Of a stretch of DNA of 64,000 nucleotides, positions 25,041 to 37,000 are shown one piece after another; the first letter of the stretch is position 1; the number at the start of each line of letters is the position of its first letter. The stretch is from Aphelocoma coerulescens (Eukaryota > Chordata > Aves > Passeriformes > Corvidae): NCBI RefSeq assembly GCF_041296385.1, contig NC_091016.1, positions 14,855,497 to 14,919,496 of the forward strand, given 5' to 3'. The position numbers were made by a program, and so were the translations under genes. The notes under the pieces are model-generated. The model saw only the letters and a program-made list of their open reading frames with translations. It did not search any database and had not been told where the DNA came from.

Positions 25041-28000
25041 CTGTGAGGAGACAACACAGAACACACCATGGGCACAGCTCTCCTGCTGATCCACCTTCCA
25101 TAACCTGGCAAGTTCACCAATTCTGTGTATTTCGCACTCACGCCTCCATTGGGGTTTGCCTTTTTCACATTGAAAGAGAAAGCTTTTCTGCTTTCACCAC
25201 CTCTCCAAACTGAGATAAAACTGAAATTGTGAAGTGTGTTACCAGTACTATCTTCAAAAATATCCTGCCTCTGAGGTCCATTATTAAGAAGGTGGACCAA
25301 AGGTGTGAGAGATTAGAAAAGATTTAAACTGTTAACACTTCAGAGGGAGACAAACTCATAACAGTTAGGAGGAGGTACTTTAAAATAATATTAGACACTG
25401 GGCTGTATTCAAAATTATGTCTGGGAACATCCCATTTAATTCCATTTTTCCACCTGGAAAAATTCCATTTAATCCAGTAAACTGCCTTAATTGTTCAGTG
25501 CAGATCTGGCCTATTGTGTACTTGTTTAGCAGGTGAACTCACCCTACTCTATTCTTGCCACTTTGGAGCTAAATTCAGCTTGGCTTCACAATTTCTGCTT
25601 TCAAAAGGAACATGATACAGGACCAGTAAATTGAGAGCAATGAGCTGAGTACCTTAAAGAATCCTCAGTTCAAGACATTGCAGATTTCTTCATATTTATT
25701 GCGAAAGAATCATAGAAGGGTTTGGTTGGAAGGGATCATCATGTTGGGTCAGCCAGGTCCAACCTCCTGCCATGGGCAGGGACGCCACACATTAGACCAT
25801 CAGAGCCCCATCCAGCCTGGCCTTGAACACTTCCAGGTTTGGGGCATCCACAGCGTCTCTGGGCAACCTATGCCAATGTCTCACCACCCTCACAGTCAAG
25901 AACATCTTCCTAACATCTAAAACCTAAATCTCTCTTAAGTTTAAAACCCTTACTCCTTGTTCTACCACTATTTGCCCATGCCAAAAGTCACTCTCCCTCT
26001 TTTTTATAGGCCCAGTTTAAAGTACTGGAAGGCCACCATAAGGTCATCCTGGAGCTTTCTCTTCTCCAGGCTGAACAACCCCAGCTCTCTCAGCCTTTCC
26101 TCACAGGAGAGGTGCTCCAGCCCTCTGATCATTTTCGTGGCCACCAGAACCCTCAAGTCCTTCTCCACAGAAAAAAAAATTCCAGCAGTAATATTAGGAA
26201 AATTTACTTACTTGGGACTCTTATCTGGTAGTGATTAAGTACAGTGAGAGCTTCCACTGCATCTGTCTTACATTCCCATTCCAACAGACCAGACAGTGTT
26301 TTGGCAGAAGCTGTCAAAATGAGAAATAAAAACGGGAAGGAGGGGATCAGTAACATCTCCTGACAGTGCATACTCTGATCAAAACTGGAATCAGTAACTT
26401 CCCAAACTGGTCAAATTTTACTTACGTTTTGGGTCAAACACTTTGTATTTAATAAAGCTGAGAACTTCATGATCCTCACATAACTGTCACAAAAATAAAA
26501 TAAGAGGTAAAACTCCAGCAAAAGTGCACATAAATAAATTAGCAAAAATTCCAAGTTCCTGGAAGAGACACACAAAAAGGAAGATTCTGACTTTTTAAGA
26601 GAGCTTGCAAGAATTTATGGCAAGTTCTTTTAAAAGTATGTTTAGACTGGTAACTCTTTAGAATACCATTCTGCAGTATATAAAACAAGGCTCCTGCATC
26701 TGTGATATCACTACTATGTCCAAAAACGTATTTAAATAATGATAAGTTCTACTTTTTGACATTCCTACTCCAATACAGTTGTACATACAAGGGCACCACT
26801 TGGGAACCACAGTTCACTTTCAAACAGAGTTGGAAAAATATATTTTATTGAACTGAAAAAGAACTCACTGAACTGTCAGCAATCTTACCACTGCCTCCCC
26901 TTAAAGAGGCCCAGTATTGCATGTTTTAACCATCCAGAGTTCATTTAGGATACAGCTGTGCCAACTGTCCCAGTTGCATGCTTGTGTCCATTCCAAAACA
27001 TCTTAGCAGTCATTAGAGCAACCATATCAGGGAGTCAGTAAATCCTTTATGAATTGTAGTCCTATCCTTCATGTATTTGGCTTTGTGTCTTTTCCCTTTC
27101 CTCAAAAAACCCCCCACATTAAGCTCCTCAACTTTATTTTCAAGATTTTTTTTCTCACATTAAAAAAAAAAATTCAAACAGTAACTCCAGAATTGTGAAC
27201 ATATCCAGAGGGGCTACAAATGTATTTTAAAAACCAGGTCTCTTCCAGTGGCTGCGCTGTATCCACCCCAGTTACTTGTTTTTAAAAGCAGGACCATGAA
27301 AAGCCAGGACAGAGCCCAGAAAGCACTGGATGTCAGTCATTGCAAGGGCCTACCTTTACAAAGGTTTCCTCAGTCACACACAGGGGAACATTGTAATAGT
27401 GCAGCACACAGGAGGGTGGTTGGATGATGTTCTTGGATGCTTGGCCAGCACTGGTGAAGCGATTGTTCTTACTCATGGCAAAATCCTTGTAACTACTCGT
27501 GCCATCCTCCAGTTCAAATATCTGGCTTGGAACTACTGAGTGCTGCTTGGAAACACTGGAATTTAAGGATAAAGTTTCTTAAGTAATTAAGGCTATCATA
27601 CTTTGCAGATTATTATCTAACTAGAAAAGAGCTGATGTTTCTGTATAATAATTTGGAATAAATACAGTAAGAACAAGATGGGTTGGATTTGTCACCTTCT
27701 TTTAAAAATGCAGAAAGGATGGGCAAGACACATTAGGGAATACAGTTTATTAGTGGTCAATCCATGTAATGACAATATGCTTTATGAATGTAAATAAATA
27801 AAATTATAAATAGTAATAAATCTTAAGAGTGGTTGGGGTTGAAAGGGACCTTAAAGATGATCTAATTCCAACCCCTGCCATGGGCAAGAAGCAGCTTGCA
27901 CTAGAGCAGGTTGCTCAAATCCCCATCCAACCTGGTCTTTAACACTTCCAGGGATGGGACATCCTCAGCTTCTCTGGGCAACCTGTGCCAGTTCCTCACC

Positions 28001-31000
28001 ACCCTCACAGTAAAGAATTTCTTCCTAATATCTGACCTAAATCCACCCTCCTTCAGCTGAAAGCCAAAATAAACAGTTGCAAATTGGAAATCATAACTCC
28101 AACAATGATAACAGAGTAATGGGATATTGTCCCTTTGAAACCTCATTCCATCTCCCCACTGGTGGACTATTAATCTGATAAAACATATTTACCAGACATT
28201 GAGTCTCTTTCCAAATAACTTGACATTATTGAGATGTGTGACCGCTCTTTCTACAGCGTATTCATCACCCATTTCAACCAGTGCTGTGCCCGGAATAGTC
28301 TTCATAAATTTCACCTAAAAAATATAAGGTAAAAAAAAATGACATTGCAACAAAGAGCCCAACCAATAGTTTTATAAAATATTAGGATATATTTTTAGAC
28401 CATCTCAGACAGGCTTCTTCCAAAGCATTTTAAAGGACTATAGTAGTTTCCAGGTTTCTAATAAATTATGCCTTACCTTCTCAATGTTTCCATACAAGCA
28501 GAACAGGTTGAATACCCTTGAACAGTTCATCTTGAGCTGATGCAACCCACTAACCATGACAACTGACCCAGAAGGATTTCCACCATGCATGTAAGAGGAG
28601 GATGCCTGGGGCAATGGGTAAGCAACAAGTTCTGGAGTGTCCCGAGATCCCATTCGGTACCGGCTTGGCAAGGGCAACAAAGGACCATGGGAGCCTAAGG
28701 AGATGAAAGTCCATATTTTTATGTTGTTTGAAATAATTTTCACTGCTTAATCATGCATCAAAGCCCACATACAAAATGCATATTTAAAGGAGGGGTAGAA
28801 GGTCACAGCAATTGCTGAAAAAAGGTATTCCAGTAATTACAAAAATCATTATCTTCCCTGCACCATGCAAAATATTTGAACATAAATGTATTAGAGGAAA
28901 TAATTAAAATCAACCTTCAGAAATATTCCCATCTACCTACAGAGCTACATGAGACCAAGAAAGAGTATTACAAAGTAGGGAAAACAAAAGGAGTGAGCCA
29001 AAGGTCAGGAGATTACACAGCTCTTTATCCCAGAGACATGAGATCAAATCAGAAGCCTGCCTTTCTACAAAATGCTCATTTGGAAGAAACAGGAATACTT
29101 AAACCCCCACACTAATGCAAAATTAAGTGGTCCTATGTTCCACTATAGATGAAGTGACAAGTTTCACTGAAATAGACAATTTCTTTTTTTTTCTTTTAGT
29201 GATGAGACACGACTAGTAAGCAATACCTCTGTTCATAGAAAATGTCAGTATTACAGACCAAGGGGAGGATCCCTGTTTTTCTGGGACAAAAATAATGTGA
29301 AATCACATAAGCCAAATATAAAAGGAATATTTTGTCTTTTTTTTCCCAGCAGTGATGTAGTAATGACAGGGAGACAGTGGTATAGGAGAAGATGGACACA
29401 TTACTTAAGGCAGAAGGATGTATCAGAGGAATGAAAAGAGAACATCACTGAATCAAGGTGGAACTTGATTAGAAATTCTGGAGATCTGAAGAACTTTTGG
29501 AAGGAGTAGGTAGGATGTCAACTTACACTGTAAAATATCATAAATATCTTTGCAGAGAAAGAGGCAAGACAAATCACATTGCACCTGACAGCTGAGAGAG
29601 TAAATAACTAGAAAAGTCACATGTGAATGGGGACATTTGTTTCTCTGCCCTGAGGTCTTCGCTCAGCACATGAAAGTGACAGCAGATCTTCATTTACAAA
29701 GAGCACTGGTAACAAATGCAGTACTTTATGGCACTAACTCCAAAACATTATTCCTCTACAGTCACATAGCTCTACCTTTTCTGAATCAGCTACATTAGAA
29801 ATGCCAATGCCAACAATTCATAGCTTTGCATGCAAAAACATCAGAGCTCTGTGTTGTACCAAACCATTGACCAAGCTATGTTGCCATTTTCTAGAAGAAA
29901 ACTCCTTTCCCAATCCAGATATCATTTTCTACCGATTGCCAGGGTGATGGCAACTGAAAGGAAACATTCTTCCAAGGAATAAACTTGCAGGGCTGAATGC
30001 TCTCCATGACAAGAAGAGGTGAGGCAATGAGTGCACATGGATTTCACTGAACCAACAGTGCTTCAGAAGGCAGACTGACAGCACTGCAGGTGAACTGCTC
30101 ATGCTGAAGGGATCCACAGCCAAGCATTGATTAAATATTTAGAATTTCACACAGCACGTAAGAAATCCTAACCAGTTGCCATCCCATGTTACTTACCATA
30201 GCCATCATGTCTAAAGGATGATGGGTGCTCTCCCAGAATAGCTTGTCTCTGCCGGCCCTTCCCTCTGTCTAACGTGGGAAGGGAAAGAAACCAGTTTAGT
30301 ATGCACAACCAGGCACTTGATTTCTCCAGTTAAGACACAAAGCTTCTAGTTAAGAAGTGAAAAAGTAATTTGAGTCATTGTTAATTTTATAAACAATTTC
30401 TCATTCACTCTATGTCTAAAAACACAAGCTGTAGCCCTGGGACACCAAAATTAAAAGACTGCCATCTGTATAACAAATTGCACTTAAGTTGATTGGGGGC
30501 AGTGGCCAATGAGGAGATGCAGACATTTAAAGTTTATGGAGATACTCAATAGTTCTCCTAAACAGACACCACACATTAGTATAGAAAACACCATACAGCA
30601 GGATTTACCCATGTGTCTCTTAAAACAAATTTGAAATGCAGTACTTTTGAAAGACAGTACCTGAATCATAATATTAGCTTCAACAGCAACACATTTTCAA
30701 AGTGGGCTTCTTTCAAGAAGTTTCAGCATAAGCCAACAACAACCTGTATTACATGGTTTCATAATCAGTAAACAGAGAGCATTACATATGTGTACATATA
30801 TATTTACAGAACACCTACTGATTTATGGGCGTGCTGAAAGGATTGTACATTGTGGCATTATCAGCAGCACATAACAGTTCAACTGAGGGAAAGTATCACT
30901 GAGTAATGCACTTGAACAACAGTCAATCCTTTAAGAAAACCCAGTTCTCTAGGATATAAAGTTAAGCAAGGGGTCTACATTAATGGAGGGAAGCAATGCC

Positions 31001-34000
31001 TCACAGCCAAAGCTGTATTTTCCAATCAGATCCATGCTGCATGACAAAAAAATCTAAACTTCCAGATTTCTTTGTGGTAAGCAACAATTCTTTTCTTACA
31101 ATTAAAAAAAAGCCACATTGAAAAGATGGGGCAAGGCATTTATCAGTTACAACTCCCAAGAAATTTAACTATGACTGCTGAGAACAGTAACTCCAGCCCA
31201 ATGCAGTTGGAGGTATTTTCCCCAAAAACCAGGAACTCTTTGATTACACAACAGTGGGAGATGAAAACACATGTGGCCCTTTCTGCTCAGGATTTTGAGG
31301 ACAGGTTCCAAGTCAGATATTTACTTTGGCAATAAAATCTGAAGAGAGAGCAGTCATGAACACTTTCAAATATATAGAAGAAAGATTACTGTTGTCAAGT
31401 TTACTTTTCCACTCCCTTTTCAGGGTAACAGCTCTGGTTCTTGGCTCTAGAAAGCAAATGAGCACTCTTATCTAGTATTTTGAGCATTTAAACTGTATGC
31501 AGTAATCATCTTTCAGAAAAATCAGTTTTGTAAGTCCAGGCTGTGGAACTAAATGCTTTGAAACTGCCCACAGTAAAATATAGTCAAGAATCACATTCTT
31601 CACATAAAGAATTCTGTGAGAAACATTTGACAAATATTTCCTCCTCCTGGTGGTGCAGTCCACTGCTCTCTCCTTGTCCCGTGCTTGTTCCTTCCTTGAA
31701 CAAAGCTCCTGGATTGTGTCAGTATAAATACTTGGGTAAACAAGCATTGAAACACGAGAACTGACCTGTGTTAAAAATAATTCTGAAAGAAATGGTTCTT
31801 TATAATCTTGTTTAGTCCTAGGTTTCTTGATTTTTAGTTTTGTTTTTAAATCAGGTCCTTGAGTGACTGAGCAAGCTGGTATTACCACCAAAAGAAATGC
31901 TCTAAACTACAGTTTGAAATTTCTGGCTAAAGGCAAGTAGAATACTAAGTCAGGGGGGTTTTATTCATTCAGTCTAATGCAGTATGGGTTCATAGCAGCA
32001 GGCACTTGTTAGGAAGTTTACTTTAGTGGAGAAAGACACGGGCAAGTCTGTAATTTGTTACCATAAACAACTAAAAACAGTTCTTTAAAAAAATCGTTAG
32101 TAAAATGTATTTCCTTCCTAACATTTGAGGGGCAGGTGTGAAATTCTGAAAGGATTTATTGGCATGTCTGTCCTTGGAATGAAATTCCTTTGGGATAAGA
32201 TCTTTGCTGCAGTGAGATCCCTACAGCTTAGGTCACACTATGTTCCAAACCCAAATAATGCTGTTGCAAGAGTAAGTTGAAGGACAAATACGTAAACTCT
32301 TTCAAAGAAAACCTCAACTCCTGGATTACTTTATGGGCAAAACTGCTCTAGATGCCTGTTTTCTTGAGTACATTTCACTGTCCATTCATTTATATTCCCA
32401 TTGTCCAGATGAATGAATGTGGATCACAGAAAATGAAAAATCATGCTACATACAGTATTTATGATATATAAATATATCTATATAATACAAATCTAATTTT
32501 TTTCCTTTTATGCGTAGTAGGGTGCTTATGTATAGAGGATAGAGACAGTAACAAAAGAAAAACAAAAGAGTAGAGTTCATGAAAAGAGCAAGCCACACCT
32601 ATCCTAAGTTTTTCATTTTCCACTGTTTGCTCAGGTTTGGGGAAGTTTTAGTTCATACAGACATACCTATCTGCAGACCAATTGCATAATGTAATTACAT
32701 GCACAGTGTTACAAGTCAGCCTCCAAACACTGCAATGACCAAAAGACACAAGGGTCAAATTAATCCTTTTCGTTTTTCAAATTCAAACCTTTAGATTTTT
32801 TTCTTGTCCTTGAGTTTCTTCAAGAATCCATTTTCTTTGACTCAAGAATTTGAGAAAAAATTTGAATCCCAATACAAACAGTCATGATCTACAAGCTGCA
32901 ACCAAAACTGTAGCTCCCTTGTTAACTTTTTACAAGAACTTCATTCTGAAAAGGCAAAGCCCTAAGTTTTTAGTTGTACAACAGTTTCACAAGCCCAGTG
33001 TCTCTGCAGAATTACTCTGAAAGTGCAAATCTCTTGAGACAGCCAAAGCCCTGGTTCTCATGTAGCCTTTGATAAGTAGATACTCTATCTTGGTCACATT
33101 GTCTTCACTTTTCTAACTTTACATTGAACACATTGTACACAGGTTACTGAACACTGCACTCAATAGTTACAGATTTTTGATTATTTTTAAAGAAACACTT
33201 TACAGGAGTTAGGCTAGACAGCAGTTTGACTGTACATATATAATCATAGTTTCCACTGACATGAATTAAGCTCTGAGAATTTTTACAGCTGAGTACTTAA
33301 GAGACAGTATGCCTGTACCAATTATGAATCTCCCTATTTTATTACTTAAGTATAGCTGAGGGGACTTATTGGTATTGTACTGCTCAGTTCCAACTATCTA
33401 CATTTTTTTTTTGATTTTCCCTACTACTAAACAATATTTACACTGTTAAGTCTGAATGCAACTCACACACAGCAAGTAATAAAAAGATTACAATGTCAAG
33501 GATACCAACAAGAGGTTCTTAATTTTGGAGGTTCTCGATTTTTCAGTGGTAATTTTAAGGGAAATAAGACCAGCATACATACAAACTTGAACAGAATGGG
33601 TACAGTCTATCATGTAATTCGTCCCACACAAATCTGAAGTACTGAAAATGTCCTCCTTTAAAAACTTGTGGTGGTGGTGCATGCAGTATGCAGACAAGGT
33701 GAACTGCAAGTCTGAGGTTTTTCAGAGGGTTTTTTTGTCTGTTTGGGTTTTTTTTTTTTTTGCTGATGCCGATGTGGTGCATGATGAAGTGTAGAGTCAG
33801 CCTGCTGAAGTCCTCTATCCTTCTTAATGCCTTGTCCAACATAGGGGAAAAGAGTCCTTTCGAAGGAGAAGCAGTGTGCAAGTTTGTAGTTTATAAGGAA
33901 TAGTCTGTGCCAGGTTTCCTCTCCTCCAAAGAGAGAGAGCTGCTTGGAGAAATGCAAGTCCTTGAGAACTGCGAAGGTGCTTGGAGGTGTGGGCTCCTTG

Positions 34001-37000
34001 TTGCACTAAGTGGCTCAAGCACACGGCAGTAGGGGGCACTAGGGCTCAGGGTTAATTCCCTGTGGTGACACAGCCTCCAGCAGCACTGGCCTGCTTTGGA
34101 AGGACTGTTGCCACACAGCCTGACCACGTGTGAAGGGCTGGCATTAGTACAGTCAAACAGCTACAGTGAGAATGGATCAGAACCTACCTCGGCGGCCCAG
34201 ATATGGCTTAGTGTAGTCCCAACTATCGTTGTCGTTCCTAATGACATTAAGTCGAGTTGGCTGTTCAAATAAAGTGAAAGTGAAAGAGGTTAAGTCTTGA
34301 CTATAAATATATTTTTTTTCGAGTAAAATTAGAAGAGAAGGTCCAAGCATTACCCTTGCATATTCAATTTTTAGTGTGCAGCATCCTGCATAGATATCTG
34401 CTCCATTGAGCGCAGCCTTCGCCTTCTGGGCACAAAACACAGATTCAAACATACACATCATGTTAAGGATTTTTTCCCCCAGGTGTCTCATTCATGTCCC
34501 TTCTATCTGATATGGCTTCACTTTGGTAGCCTGCAGATATTTCACTATTGTATACACTACAAGAACTCCATACAGACTTATGCAGTAGTTACTTTACAGA
34601 AAAAAGAACGAACTGTACACCCTTTTGAGCTCATTAGCCAAAAAAAAAAACCCACATAACTAAAAGAGAGACTTTGAGTGAACAAATAATATCTTGCCTC
34701 AAAAAAATACAACAGGCAGATGCATGTACCAGGCTCCAACACCTAAGTTATTTCAAATGCTCTACAAACTCCAAGATTAGTTCTGTGATTAGCAGAAAAA
34801 TGTTCCTTAGCCTTGGCACATCACAACCCATCATCTTACCCATACTCAACAATATTTGGTGTCAGAAAGCAGAACTTTGCAGCAGAACAGACTTTTTGCA
34901 CCATGTCTTGATATCATTTACTGACATTTCAGAAAGAGTCTGAAACAACAAAATGTGCCTTGGTTTTACCACCTTCCTGCAGCCCAGCTTCTTCCAAGGG
35001 GATGCAGGTTCACAGTGGAATTTAAAAACTAGAAAAGTTAAGCTTCCCAGACCCATGAGAAACTGACACTGGTCAGAACTGCAGAAGTAATGGGTACTTC
35101 AATTAGCATTTAAATTTGAGTAAATTTTTGAACTTTTCAGATAAGGCTTGTCTTGAAGTTCACTTTCCTCCCCACCCCCAACTGTTTACCTTGCTGCTGC
35201 ATTACTTTGCTCACATTTGTGAGTTTTCTTTCAATTGCTGTTGTTTTCATTTCCAATAAAAGGCATGTTACAGAATTTAATTCAAAGGACATAAGGATGG
35301 TCATTTCTGAGTGGTGGAAGATTCTCCCCACAACTTCCCTAATCTTTCACAAGATGAAGAATAACCCCCAACTGTATGAGTCATCTGATCCTGACAACTC
35401 CATTTATGACAAATTTAACACATACAGTAATCAAATTATTGTCTGTTAGGACACACAGTTTAAGTTTTCTACATAGATCAACAGCAATTAGTTTTTAGAT
35501 TTAGTATTAGATTTAATAGAATTTAGAGTAGCTCTCTTTGCCTGGTAAGTCATCAATGCAGCCACTGGTTAAGTCATATTTTACAGAAGTGACCCACTAA
35601 TAAAGACTGCCACATCGGTAGCATCTGAAATCACAAAATAATGCCTGAGATTTTGGCAAATTTTGTCCAGATAACAGTTAAAAAATGGATGGTAATCAAG
35701 CTTTAGGAAGAGGGCTATCAGTTTCATAAATGAAGGCCTAATTATATCAGACTTTGGACTTTGCAAACCACAGCGACACACAATTATTCTGAACATTCAA
35801 CCCAAGAACAGCTTAATGCTGCAAATAAAGTAAACAGTAAGATAATAGAGCAGGGACTTTCCTCAACACATGATGCCTGAGGATCAAGATCAAGGATGCC
35901 TAAGCTGCCCTTTGCTTTATAAAGTCAAAACAGTAACACATGCAATACATACTGACATACTGGGACTATTTTAGAAGAGTCTGAAGAAAACAAACTGCAC
36001 CTCTGCAATCCCTTACCCACTTCTTGGGAATCAACACAGGCAGAAGCCATGAAACTTTTGTGTATAAAGGTGCATATAAGGGGTTGTCAAATCTATTATA
36101 TAATCGTATCTGCAATTATTGGCCTGAGGGACTATAAACGTGGTTATCAAGATCACTGTTGAGAATGCCATTTTCCTACAAAGACAAAATGTGTAAGTAC
36201 TACTTTGTCTAACAGACAAACATTAGAAGTTATCATATCTTAGAAATTAAGAAATAATTTGGTCTCAAAACCACATGGTATTTTTCTGACATTCTCATGT
36301 TAAACCCATTTGGAGTCAAGAACCTACAGCAAAAAAAAAAAAATCACACTCAAAAAGGATATTCAACCATGGCTTGTATTCCATTTCTCTTGAATATAAC
36401 AATGCGCTGAACTTTTCCAACAGGGTTGCACACAGTGTACAAAACATCCTAAGGAAGAAGAAAAAAACAATTTTAGTCGGATGTGAAATTCCAATCACTT
36501 TTGGTCCACAGGACATTTTCTTGCAGTGGCATTTAAATGCCAAAGAGCAAGGAAAAGGCTTGTTAACTTTCCATTTCTTATTTTCCCCTCTATAATTAAT
36601 ACACTCATGACTGGCATTTTTATGGATCAATATAGTACAGGCAATCAAATCTGAAAAACAGGAAAAGACTAAGTACTCATGCAAATATTGCTTTCACAAG
36701 TATCTTCAACTGTGTTACAACCCAGTAACTGCATCCATATCTCAAGCTCTGCTACCTTTGAAGCACTGCCCTGCAGAAGTTCTATCACAGCAGACACAGT
36801 GACATTGTAGTTACAACACAATTCATTTCCTAAGACTCCAGCAGCTGAGTCTCATTTTCAGAGAGTAACTGGGGATAGTTCAAGATGTAAACTTAGATAG
36901 CTCATCAAAAAGAGAATTTTCACAGTTTTCATGTGAATCAACCCACCTTGCAAGTGGGTGCTATGCTCCTTCCTTTCTTTTTATCTAAACCAAATACCTC

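Larger units (their letters stand above)
34451..36362 (-). other. HNRNPLL: HNRNPLL intron 4, minor-spliceosome (U12-type) intron
   Basis: 1912 bases, starting ATATCCTTTTT and ending TCCTTAAC-N10-AT on the minus strand. Both U12 signals match consensus closely, and both exon ends are fixed by a conserved protein (AMV-E-FES). No exon or mobile element was recognised inside. Confidence 0.85.

Noticed and set aside
27901..28146. 81-codon minus-strand frame within HNRNPLL intron 9
   Set aside because: It is the C-terminal piece of the CR1 LINE reverse-transcriptase ORF, not a host exon.
34451..34491. Upstream extension of the exon 5 reading frame (MCMFES...)
   Set aside because: The frame is open by chance into the U12 intron. 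The conserved AMVEFES sequence is restored only by joining to exon 4 at 36363.
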